A stretch of 64,000 bases of DNA, from assembly GCA_963712175.1 (NCBI GenBank), contig CAVQGZ010000004.1:806001-870000 (forward strand), given 5' to 3'. The notes under the pieces are model-generated. The model saw only the letters and a program-made list of their open reading frames with translations. It was not told the DNA's origin and did not search any database. Within the stretch, counting starts at the first letter, position 1. Every line of letters starts with the position of its first letter. Source of the DNA: CAVQGZ01 sp963712175 (GTDB taxonomy: Bacteria > Actinomycetota > Actinomycetes > Jiangellales > Jiangellaceae). Of this stretch, positions 17,361 to 24,180 are shown in pieces. The translations under genes and the position numbers were made by a program.

Positions 17361-18178
17361 CGGTTGTGTGGGTCAACGGTGCCCTGGTGGCCGAAGACAC
17401 CCCGAGCGTGTCAGCACTCGACCACGGGCTGACCGTGGGGGACGGTGTCTTCGAGACGCTCAAGGTCGTGAACGGCCAGCCCTTCGCTCTGAGGCGGCAC
17501 CTCGACCGGCTGGAGCGATCGGCGGCGGGTCTCGGTCTGCCGCTGCCTGACCGTCGGCGGGTGGCCGACGCCTGCGGGACGGTTGTCGCGCGTCTTGACA
17601 CCGACGAGATCCACCGACTGCGCATCACGTACACGGCCGGACGCGGTCCGCTGGGCAGCGACCGGACCGACGCTGAGCCAACGCTCACCCTGGCTGCATC
17701 GCCGGCTCCGACGTGGGCAGCGGGAGCGGCCGTGGCAATGGCGCCCTGGCCTCGCAACGAGCGAAGCCCACTCGTCGGCCTCAAGACCACCTCGTACGCC
17801 GACAACGTTGTGGCACTCGCCTGGGCTCGCGAGCGGGGCGCCGGCGAGGCGATCTTCGTGAACACAGCCGGGCGGCTGTGCGAAGGCACGGGAAGCAACG
17901 TCTTCCTCGTCCTGGACGGCGAGCTGGTCACCCCTGCACTTCGCTCCGGGTGCCTGGCCGGAATCACCCGAGAGCTGGTCCTGGAGTGGACCGATGCGAC
18001 CGAGGCTGACGTGCCCGCAGACGCCCTGGAGACGGCCAGCGAGGCCTTTCTGACCAGCTCCACCCGCGACGTCCAGCCAATCGTCGCGGTCGACGGTCGC
18101 CGGCTCGACGCCGGCCCCGTCACCGCGCAGGCCGCGGCGGAGTTCGCTCGACGCAGCGCGATCGACGTCGACCCCTAG
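17357..18178 (+). CDS. pabC: Aminodeoxychorismate lyase (class IV PLP enzyme)
   Basis: A 273-residue fold-type IV PLP enzyme that splits aminodeoxychorismate to p-aminobenzoate and pyruvate. It shows HGLTVGDGVFETLK, the PLP-Lys region GLKTTSYADNV, and the phosphate-binding CEGTGSNVFLV and FLTSSTRDVQPI segments. A branched-chain or D-amino-acid aminotransferase is the main alternative for this fold, but the 4-bp overlap with pabB settles the role. Its stop codon overlaps that of the convergent DsbA-like gene in the palindrome CTAG (18175-18178). Confidence 0.92.
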   Translation: MTVVWVNGALVAEDTPSVSALDHGLTVGDGVFETLKVVNGQPFALRRHLDRLERSAAGLGLPLPDRRRVADACGTVVARLDTDEIHRLRITYTAGRGPLGSDRTDAEPTLTLAASPAPTWAAGAAVAMAPWPRNERSPLVGLKTTSYADNVVALAWARERGAGEAIFVNTAGRLCEGTGSNVFLVLDGELVTPALRSGCLAGITRELVLEWTDATEADVPADALETASEAFLTSSTRDVQPIVAVDGRRLDAGPVTAQAAAEFARRSAIDVDP

Positions 18179-18678
18179 CCGAAGGTCTCCAGCAAGGCCT
18201 CAGCGGCGACCCGCAGCCCGCGTTGGGTTCGGCCACCATCCAGCACGACCGGACCACCGGGGCCCTGCACGACGATCGTGGGGGTACCGGGGATACCGAG
18301 CGAGCGACCGTGGCGGTAGTCCCGCGCAACCGTGCCCGAGTGCCGGCCGTCGGCAAGAGCGCGTCGCACGGCGGTGACCGAGGCCCCACCGCGCTGGGCC
18401 GTCAGGACGAGGTCGTCCGGGGATCGGATGTCGGTGTTGGCAGCAAGGATGGCCTGCACGACGGGCCACAGCATGTCCTGGGCGCGCGCCTCCTCGGCGA
18501 CCTGCGCCGCAGGCACGGCCCAGGTGTGCGCGACGAGCGGAAAGTGTCGTAGCCGCAGCGGCGTGCGCTGGCGGAGAAGTTCGATGTCGTCCAGCATCGC
18601 TGCACAGTCCGGGCACAGCAGGTCGCACCACAGCTCGACTCCGGGCTCGGTCGTCGGCAGGTTCGCTTCGCGGCTCAC
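18175..18678 (-). CDS. DsbA-family thioredoxin-fold protein
   Basis: A 167-residue thioredoxin-fold protein of the DsbA/FrnE type. It has a CPDC active site (Cys22, Cys25) after strand VELWCDLL, a helical insert (about 60-110), and a cis-proline loop GIPGTPTIVV (about 133-142). No signal peptide or membrane anchor is seen, so it is likely a cytoplasmic disulfide oxidoreductase or isomerase. It is convergent with pabC (overlapping stops). The copy at 22044-22547 encodes the same protein. Confidence 0.85.
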   Translation of the reverse strand: MSREANLPTTEPGVELWCDLLCPDCAAMLDDIELLRQRTPLRLRHFPLVAHTWAVPAAQVAEEARAQDMLWPVVQAILAANTDIRSPDDLVLTAQRGGASVTAVRRALADGRHSGTVARDYRHGRSLGIPGTPTIVVQGPGGPVVLDGGRTQRGLRVAAEALLETFG

Positions 18679-18714
18679 GGCCCCTCAGGCTAGCGGCGAG
18701 CCGTCTCAGTCAGG

Positions 18715-19125
18715 TCAGCGTCCGAGGATCGCGGTGAGCGCCGCGTCGAGGTCGAGGTGATCCGCCTCCGTGCCAGGGGGGACGAGTCCGTAGCTGCGTC
18801 CGAGGAACGCCAGGATGGCCTCGGCCGAGGCCTCGAGCACCGCGACCCCATCGGGAGAGGCGAGGCGCAGCTGGACGGTGTGCTCGCCCTGCGAGTCCCG
18901 TCCGGGCACGACCTGTACGTCGCCGTCACCGACGTCGTGCACCAGTCCCTCGTCGAGGAGATCGCGGGAGAACACCCACCGAACGGCATCGCCCGGGGTG
19001 TGGAAGATCGCTGTCACCGCGTACGGGTCGCTGGCGTGGTACTCCAGCTCGGCCGTCATGACGACGGGGATGTCCGCGCCGACCGCGGTCAGGACCAGAG
19101 CGCTGCGTACTGGCGCGGCTTCCAT
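18715..19125 (-). CDS. SsgA/SsgB-family sporulation and cell-division regulator
   Basis: A 136-residue protein matching the SsgA-like family: AELEYHASDPYAVTAIFH, GDAVRWVFSRDLLDEGL, a GDGDVQVVPGRD turn, HTVQLRLASPDG and AILAFLGRSYGLVPPGTE. SsgB-type proteins recruit FtsZ at sporulation septa in streptomycetes, and the family is confined to actinomycetes, mostly morphologically complex ones. The length is close to that of SsgB. The start is the ATG at 19125 with GGAGG 6 nt upstream; the frame remains open much further but without homology. It diverges from the PGPGW gene. A second copy at 22584-22994 gives an identical protein. Confidence 0.85.
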   Translation of the reverse strand: MEAAPVRSALVLTAVGADIPVVMTAELEYHASDPYAVTAIFHTPGDAVRWVFSRDLLDEGLVHDVGDGDVQVVPGRDSQGEHTVQLRLASPDGVAVLEASAEAILAFLGRSYGLVPPGTEADHLDLDAALTAILGR

Positions 19126-19212
19126 CGAGCACCTCCATGGGGTTGTTGTCTGCCTGGGTGTTCCCGCAACGAGCGATGGCCAAACATCGCAGTGACCACT
19201 TACCGTGATCCG

Positions 19213-19680
19213 GTGGACGAAGACGTGGACACGCGGCGCGAAGGTGCGCTGCCGTCCTCCGCGGAGCTGCGGCGTTCGCCCAACGGCCCGGCGGCCCGAT
19301 ACCGCGCGTTCCGGCGTGGACTTCGGATCAACCCAGTCATCGACCTCACCTGGCGCATGGGCGTCCTCACAGTGGGCGGGCTGGTCGTGGCCGCTGGTAT
19401 CGCGCTTCTTGCTCTGCCTGGGCCGGGGTGGGCCACGATCTTCATCGGCCTGATGATCCTGGCCAGCGAGTTCGCCTGGGCTCGGCGGTCCTTGGACTGG
19501 ACCAAGGAGCGGGCCCGCGTCGCGCACGCGAAGGCCACGGCTCCCGAGGCTCGCCGCCGAAACCAGATCATCACCGCCGTCGGCCTGCTGCTGGCCGCGG
19601 TGGTTGTGGTCTGGTACCTGCAGACCTACGGCTTCTCGGGTCCGGTCGGTTCGTGGTTCAGCTTCGCCTGGAGCAACTGA
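19213..19680 (+). CDS. PGPGW-type (TIGR02611 family) small membrane protein
   Basis: A 155-residue integral membrane protein with a charged N-terminal stretch (about 1-45), a first membrane hairpin holding LLALPGPGWATIFIGLMIL (the PGPGW signature), a basic loop WARRSLDWTKERAR, and a last membrane helix ITAVGLLLAAVVVVWYL. Function unknown; the family is widespread in actinobacteria. The GTG at 19213 is chosen because the SsgA-like gene diverges just upstream; the open frame extends back across that gene without meaning. Followed by tRNA-Val(CAC). Confidence 0.8.
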   Translation: MDEDVDTRREGALPSSAELRRSPNGPAARYRAFRRGLRINPVIDLTWRMGVLTVGGLVVAAGIALLALPGPGWATIFIGLMILASEFAWARRSLDWTKERARVAHAKATAPEARRRNQIITAVGLLLAAVVVVWYLQTYGFSGPVGSWFSFAWSN

Positions 19681-19730
19681 CCCATCGCGGTGCATCCCCG
19701 GTCGTCGGATATCCTTCTGCTTCCGCTGAC

Positions 19731-19802
19731 GGGCGATTAGCTCAGTGGGAGAGCGCCTCGTTCACACCGAGGAGGTCACTGGTTCGAAACCAGTATCGCC
19801 CA
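19731..19802 (+). tRNA. tRNA-Val(CAC), first copy
   Basis: A 72-nt cloverleaf: acceptor GGGCGAT/ATCGCCC with discriminator A, D stem GCTC/GAGC, anticodon stem CCTCG/CGAGG around TTCACAC (anticodon CAC), T arm ACTGG-TTCGAAA-CCAGT. A TATCCT hexamer at 19710-19715 could be its -10 box. The second duplication unit starts directly after its last base. Confidence 0.93.
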
Positions 19803-19867
19803 CTGGACTCGAACCAGTGACCTCTTCCGTGTCAAGGAAGCGCTCTCCCAGGCTGAGCTAATCGCCC
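19803..19867 (-). pseudogene. Truncated tRNA-Val(GAC), 3' acceptor strand missing
   Basis: On the minus strand the 5' acceptor GGGCGAT, D stem GCTC/GAGC, anticodon arm with GAC and the T arm are all present. After the T arm the sequence runs into GGGCGAT (the reverse complement of the neighbouring tRNA-Val(CAC) acceptor) instead of ATCGCCC. The acceptor stem therefore cannot form and the gene should be non-functional. The break is exactly at the unit junction. Confidence 0.85.
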
Positions 19868-19899
19868 GCTGTGTCGCTCCCGTGTGGGGACGGCTTGCG

Positions 19900-19970
19900 A
19901 GGTGGAGACGGGATTTGAACCCGTGTAGACGGCTTTGCAGGCCGTTGCCTCGCCTCTCGGCCACTCCACC
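19900..19970 (-). tRNA. tRNA-Cys(GCA), second copy
   Basis: A full 71-nt cloverleaf on the minus strand with anticodon GCA. I see one difference from the first copy, in the variable region (CTAC instead of GTAC). All stems pair. Confidence 0.88.
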
Positions 19971-20002
19971 GGGTACTGACCGTCGGCGTGGTGCGGCCTC
20001 CG

Positions 20003-20075
20003 AGCGGACGACGGGATTCGAACCCGCGACCCTCACCTTGGCAAGGTGATGCTCTACCAGCTGAGCTACGTCCGC
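20003..20075 (-). tRNA. tRNA-Gly(GCC), second copy
   Basis: A full 73-nt cloverleaf on the minus strand with anticodon GCC. The D stem is the canonical GCTC/GAGC, where the first copy has GCGC/GCGC. All stems pair. Confidence 0.9.
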
Positions 20076-20149
20076 GGCACGGGCTCGACCCCGAGGCGGA
20101 GCTGTGAACATTAGCCGACGGACGACGTGCTCCAACCGCCCCTGCCACG

Positions 20150-21222
20150 CCGTGCGCGCTGCGTCGGTCGCGGCGGCCGGGGGGCGTGCGGGTCAGTGCC
20201 GGGGGACGCCGTACGCCTGCGTGGCCGGGCGGCTTCGCGACGGGCCTGGTCGAGGTCCTCGGACGACCCCGCCGTGCTCGACGCGCACGGCTGGTGGGCG
20301 GTCGTCGGGACGTTCGAGGGGAGCAGGCGGTTCGGGCGTTTCGCGAGCGTCAGGCCGGCGCCGCTGCCGGTCGGCGGGAGCCGTGGAGCGGCCTCAGCGC
20401 GCAGTCGTGGACGTTCCTCCGTCGACCGAGCGCGAGTACGTCGAGGGGGTGTCGGGAGATCCGCCAGCGGGTCGGAGCCGGGCGATGTCTACCAGGTGAA
20501 CCTCTGCCGGGTCACTCGGCGCGGCTGCCGCCGGCCGCGACCCGTGGCTCGCCGGGGTGCCTGCTGCGGCCGGCAACCCCGCGCCGTTCGCCGGCGTCAG
20601 GTCGTACACGCCAGACATAACGGCGTCGGGGGGCCCGGGTCGTCAGCGCCTCGCCGGAGCTGTTCCGCGCCGCGACGGCGTGTCGTGGCGTCCTCACCGA
20701 TCAAGGGCACGGGGGCGACGGCGGCGGACCTGTCGGCCAAGGACGAGGCGGAGAACGTCATGATCGTCGACCTCGTCCGCAACGACCTCGGGCGGGTCTG
20801 CCGGCCGGGCACGGTCGTCGTGGACGATGCGCTCGCCGTCGAGCATCACCCCGGGCTGGTCCACCTGGTGTCGACCGTCGGGGCCGGCTGCGCACGGCAG
20901 CCGGCTGGCGCGACCTGCTCGGCGGCGACCATCCCGCCCGGGTCGGTGTCCGGGGCGCCGAAGCGCACCGCGCTGCGCAGCCATCGCGACCTCGAACCGG
21001 TCAGCCGCGGCCCGTACTGCGGGGCCGTCGGCTGGGTCGACGCCGACCGTCGCGGCGCGCAGCTGGCGGTCGGTATCCGGACGTTCTGGCGGGACCGGTG
21101 AGCTGCACTTCGGCACCGGCGCCGGCATCACCTGGGGCTCCGATCCCGGACGGGAGTGGGGCGAGACGGAGCTCAAGGCCAGCCGGCTCCTAGGCTTGGC
21201 AGCCGAGGACGGGAGTGTCTGA
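20150..21222 (+). pseudogene. pabB: Frameshifted pabB homologue (second copy)
   Basis: Reading across all three frames recovers a PabB-like protein in pieces: YACVAGRL, GWWAVVGTFEGS, GDVYQVNLCRV, VVSASPEL, SSPIKGTGATAADLSAKDEAENVMIVDLVRNDLGRV, HLVST, PPGSVSGAPK, GPYCGAVGWVDAD, FGTGAGITWGSDPG. The frame changes repeatedly by single bases in GC runs; I estimate around ten indels in 1.1 kb. Nearly all motif residues survive and differences from the first copy are often at third positions, so this gene was under selection until recently, or the indels are consensus errors. The start is uncertain. It is not expressible as one protein as read. Confidence 0.85.
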
Positions 21223-22047
21223 TGACGATCGTGTGGGTCAACGGAGACCTGGTCGACGAGCACGGTGTGAGCATCTCCGCGCTCGACCACGGGTTCACCG
21301 TGGGAGACGGCGTGTTCGAGACGCTGAAGGTGGTCGAGCGGGCGCCCGTTCGCGCTGACGCGGCACCTCGACAGGCTGGCCCGATCGGCCGTCGGGCTGG
21401 GACTGACGCTGCCGGACCGGGAGCAGGTCGTGGCGGACGCCTGCGCGCAGGTGGTCGGCGCGGCTCGGCGACGACGAGATGCACCGGCTGCGCATCACCT
21501 ACACGGCCGGGCGCGGCCCGCTGGGCAGCGACCGGACCGATGCGAGCCGACGCTCACGGTGGCTGCATCGCCGGCGCCGCGTGGGCGGCGGGAGCTGCCG
21601 TGGCGATGGCGCCCTGGCCCCGCAACGAGCGCGGACCGCTGGTCGGGCTGAAGACGACGTCGTACGCCGACAACGTCGTGGCGCTGGCGTGGGCTCGCGA
21701 GCGCGGCGCCGGCGAGGCCGATCTTCGTGAACACGCCGGGTCGGCTGTGCGAGGGCACGGGAGCAACGTCTTCGTGGTGCTGGACGGCGAGCTGCTCACC
21801 CCGCAGCTTCGCGTCGGGGTGCCTGGCAGGAATCACCCGCGACCTGGTGCTGGAGTGGACGGATGCGACCGAGGCTGACGTGCCCGCAGACGCGCTGGAG
21901 ACGGCCAGCGAGGCCTTTCTGACCAGCTCCACCCGCGACGTCCAGCCAATCGTCGCGGTCGACGGTCGCCGGCTCGACGCCGGCCCCGTGACCGCGCAGG
22001 CCGCGGCGGAGTTCGCTCGACGCAGCGCGATCGACGTCGACCCCTAG
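21222..22047 (+). pseudogene. pabC: Frameshifted pabC homologue (second copy)
   Basis: Starts at the ATG overlapping the preceding TGA by one base and reads normally through VWVNGDLVDEHG, ALDHGFTVGDGVFETLK, then shifts several times by single bases, returning to frame for GLKTTSYADNVVALAWARE and finally from about 21805 to the end (GCLAGITRDLVLEW onward). From about 21855 the DNA is almost identical to 17990 onward in the first copy and has no further indels. The boundary between diverged, frameshifted and near-identical, clean sequence therefore falls inside this gene. Confidence 0.85.
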
Positions 22048-22547
22048 CCGAAGGTCTCCAGCAAGGCCTCAGCGGCGACCCGCAGCCCGCGTTGGGTTCG
22101 GCCACCATCCAGCACGACCGGACCACCGGGGCCCTGCACGACGATCGTGGGGGTACCGGGGATACCGAGCGAGCGACCGTGGCGGTAGTCCCGCGCAACC
22201 GTGCCCGAGTGCCGGCCGTCGGCAAGAGCGCGTCGCACGGCGGTGACCGAGGCCCCACCGCGCTGGGCCGTCAGGACGAGGTCGTCCGGGGATCGGATGT
22301 CGGTGTTGGCAGCAAGGATGGCCTGCACGACGGGCCACAGCATGTCCTGGGCGCGCGCCTCCTCGGCGACCTGCGCCGCAGGCACGGCCCAGGTGTGCGC
22401 GACGAGCGGAAAGTGTCGTAGCCGCAGCGGCGTGCGCTGGCGGAGAAGTTCGATGTCGTCCAGCATCGCTGCACAGTCCGGGCACAGCAGGTCGCACCAC
22501 AGCTCGACTCCGGGCTCGGTCGTCGGCAGGTTCGCTTCGCGGCTCAC
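22044..22547 (-). CDS. DsbA-family thioredoxin-fold protein, second copy
   Basis: A 167-residue protein identical in sequence to that at 18175-18678, with the CPDC site (Cys22, Cys25) and cis-Pro loop GIPGTPT intact. It lies in the near-identical half of the duplication. The convergent partner pabC is frameshifted here, yet the CTAG overlap of the two stops is kept. Confidence 0.82.
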   Translation of the reverse strand: MSREANLPTTEPGVELWCDLLCPDCAAMLDDIELLRQRTPLRLRHFPLVAHTWAVPAAQVAEEARAQDMLWPVVQAILAANTDIRSPDDLVLTAQRGGASVTAVRRALADGRHSGTVARDYRHGRSLGIPGTPTIVVQGPGGPVVLDGGRTQRGLRVAAEALLETFG

Positions 22548-22583
22548 GGCCCCTCAGGCTAGCGGCGAGCCGTCTCAGTCAGG

Positions 22584-22994
22584 TCAGCGTCCGAGGATCG
22601 CGGTGAGCGCCGCGTCGAGGTCGAGGTGATCCGCCTCCGTGCCAGGGGGGACGAGTCCGTAGCTGCGTCCGAGGAACGCCAGGATGGCCTCGGCCGAGGC
22701 CTCGAGCACCGCGACCCCGTCGGGAGAGGCGAGGCGCAGCTGGACGGTGTGCTCGCCCTGCGAGTCCCGTCCGGGCACGACCTGTACGTCGCCGTCACCG
22801 ACGTCGTGCACCAGTCCCTCGTCGAGGAGATCGCGGGAGAACACCCACCGAACGGCATCGCCCGGGGTGTGGAAGATCGCTGTCACCGCGTACGGGTCGC
22901 TGGCGTGGTACTCCAGCTCGGCCGTCATGACGACGGGGATGTCCGCGCCGACCGCGGTCAGGACCAGAGCGCTGCGTACTGGCGCGGCTTCCAT
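22584..22994 (-). CDS. SsgA/SsgB-family protein, second copy
   Basis: A 136-residue protein identical to that at 18715-19125; the DNA differs by one synonymous change (the codon read as Asp-Gly-Val in SPDGVAV region). The GGAGG ribosome-binding site is 6 nt before the ATG as in the first copy. If the duplication is real the cell carries two doses of this regulator. Confidence 0.82.
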   Translation of the reverse strand: MEAAPVRSALVLTAVGADIPVVMTAELEYHASDPYAVTAIFHTPGDAVRWVFSRDLLDEGLVHDVGDGDVQVVPGRDSQGEHTVQLRLASPDGVAVLEASAEAILAFLGRSYGLVPPGTEADHLDLDAALTAILGR

Positions 22995-23081
22995 CGAGCA
23001 CCTCCATGGGGTTGTTGTCTGCCTGGGTGTTCCCGCAACGAGCGATGGCCAAACATCGCCGGGACCACTTACCGTGATCAG

Positions 23082-23549
23082 GTGGACGACGACGTGGACA
23101 CGCGGCGCGAAGGTGCGCTGCCGTCCTCCGCGGAGCTGCGGCGTTCGCCCAACGGCCCGGCGGCCCGATACCGCGCGTTCCGGCGTGGACTTCGGATCAA
23201 CCCAGTCATCGACCTCACCTGGCGCATGGGCGTCCTCACAGTGGGCGGGCTGGTCGTGGCCGCTGGTATCGCGCTTCTTGCTCTGCCTGGGCCGGGGTGG
23301 GCCACGATCTTCATCGGCCTGATGATCCTGGCCAGCGAGTTCGCCTGGGCTCGACGGTCCTTGGACTGGACCAAGGAGCGGGCCCGCGTCGCGCACGCGA
23401 AGGCCACGGCTCCCGAGGCTCGCCGCCGAAACCAGATCATCACCGCTGTCGGCCTGCTGCTGGCCGCGGTGGTTGTGGTCTGGTACCTGCAGACCTATGG
23501 CTTCTCGGGTCCGGTCGGTTCGTGGTTCAGCTTCGCCTGGAGCAACTGA
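23082..23549 (+). CDS. PGPGW-type (TIGR02611 family) membrane protein, second copy
   Basis: A 155-residue protein that differs from the first copy only near the N terminus (VDDDVDT for VDEDVDT). The membrane segments and the PGPGW signature are unchanged. The short intergenic region upstream carries four of the few substitutions that separate the two right halves, as expected if coding sequence is constrained. Confidence 0.78.
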   Translation: MDDDVDTRREGALPSSAELRRSPNGPAARYRAFRRGLRINPVIDLTWRMGVLTVGGLVVAAGIALLALPGPGWATIFIGLMILASEFAWARRSLDWTKERARVAHAKATAPEARRRNQIITAVGLLLAAVVVVWYLQTYGFSGPVGSWFSFAWSN

Positions 23550-23599
23550 CCCATCGCGGTGCATCCCCGGTCGTCGGATATCCTTCAGCTTCCGCTGAC

Positions 23600-23671
23600 G
23601 GGCGATTAGCTCAGTGGGAGAGCGCCTCGTTCACACCGAGGAGGTCACTGGTTCGAAACCAGTATCGCCCA
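23600..23671 (+). tRNA. tRNA-Val(CAC), second copy
   Basis: A 72-nt cloverleaf identical to 19731-19802, anticodon CAC, discriminator A. Sequence immediately 3' differs from the first copy: here it runs into the middle of a DUF3631 coding fragment, making this tRNA 3' end a candidate attachment site. Confidence 0.93.
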
Positions 23672-23673
23672 TC

Positions 23674-24177
23674 GCGATCGCTGGACTGCACGACGTCCCG
23701 GACACGATCGCAACCCGGTCGATCATCGTCAGGATGCGGCGGCGCGCACGCGTCCGAGACACGTCGACCAGTACCGGTTCCGCCACCACGACCCGGAAGG
23801 TCACCGGATCGGTCAGCAGCTGCAGCAGTGGGTGACGTCGGTGCACCTGTCCGTCGACCCGCCGCTACCGGACGGCATCGTCGACCGGGCCGCGGACGTG
23901 TCGGGAACCACTGGTCGCGATCGCGGACGCCGCCGGCGGTGACTGGCCGCGACTCGGCAGGGAAGCGGCCGTCGAACTGACCGCGCGCGCCGCCACCGAA
24001 CCATCGCTGGGTGTGCTGCTGCTGCACGACTTGCGGACCGTGTTCGGTGACGCGGAAGCGCTCGACGACGAGGTCATCCTGACCGAGCTGCACGGCGTCG
24101 ACGAGTCGGCCGTGGTCGGCGTTCGGCAGGCAGCGAAACCGTTGGATGCGCGCCGACTCGCGAACCTGCTCGCGCAC
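23674..24177 (+). pseudogene. DUF3631-domain fragment, remnant of an integrative element
   Basis: The plus strand encodes IAIAGLHDVPDTIATRSIIVRMRRRA, then after a frameshift QYRFRHHDPEGH and LPDGIVDRAADV, and after a second frameshift WEPLVAIADAAGGDWPRL through TEPSLGVLLLHDLRTVFGDAEAL to KPLDARRLANLL. This is the core of DUF3631, a domain found at the C terminus of primase/helicase-like proteins of actinobacterial phages and integrative elements. The N-terminal part is missing because the fragment begins at the tRNA-Val 3' end, and the C terminus is cut where the ATPase gene begins. No integrase or repeat of the tRNA end is visible downstream. Confidence 0.8.
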
Positions 24178-24180
24178 CCG

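Larger units (their letters stand above)
15944..19802. repeat. Tandem duplication unit, first copy
   Basis: This unit holds tRNA-Val(GAC), tRNA-Cys and tRNA-Gly on the minus strand, then pabB, pabC, a DsbA-like gene, an SsgA-like gene, a PGPGW membrane-protein gene and tRNA-Val(CAC). Every gene in this copy is intact. The same order recurs immediately at 19803-23671. The two copies are clearly diverged in the left half (tRNAs, pabB, most of pabC) and nearly identical in the right half from about A:17990 / B:21855 onward, where I count about a dozen substitutions and no indel over roughly 1.8 kb. Confidence 0.95.
19803..23671. repeat. Tandem duplication unit, second copy (mosaic)
   Basis: The same gene order as 15944-19802. 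The left half to about 21830 is diverged, with many single-base indels; the right half is nearly identical to the first copy and intact, at a constant offset of 3869 bp. The unit begins exactly after the 3' end of one tRNA-Val(CAC) and ends exactly at the 3' end of the other, so tRNA 3' ends flank it as direct repeats. Integration at the tRNA, unequal crossover with later gene conversion, or an assembly chimera could each produce this. Confidence 0.9.

Noticed and set aside
18175..18178. CTAG palindromes formed by overlapping convergent stops (also 52178-52181) as a regulatory site
   Set aside because: Two TAG stops facing each other generate CTAG automatically, so no extra function is needed.
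18757..19212. N-terminal extension of the PGPGW membrane protein across the SsgA-like gene
   Set aside because: The extension is antisense to a well-supported SsgA-family gene with its own GGAGG, and has no homology; GTG 19213 gives a normal-sized protein.
15944..23671. Whole duplication as an intact integrative element
   Set aside because: No integrase, excisionase, transfer or replication gene lies inside; the content is chromosomal tRNA and housekeeping genes, with only a DUF3631 scrap outside the right border.
23614..24177. A 188-codon minus-strand open frame after the second tRNA-Val
   Set aside because: It runs through the tRNA gene itself and lies opposite the DUF3631 fragment, whose plus-strand translation is recognisable despite frameshifts.
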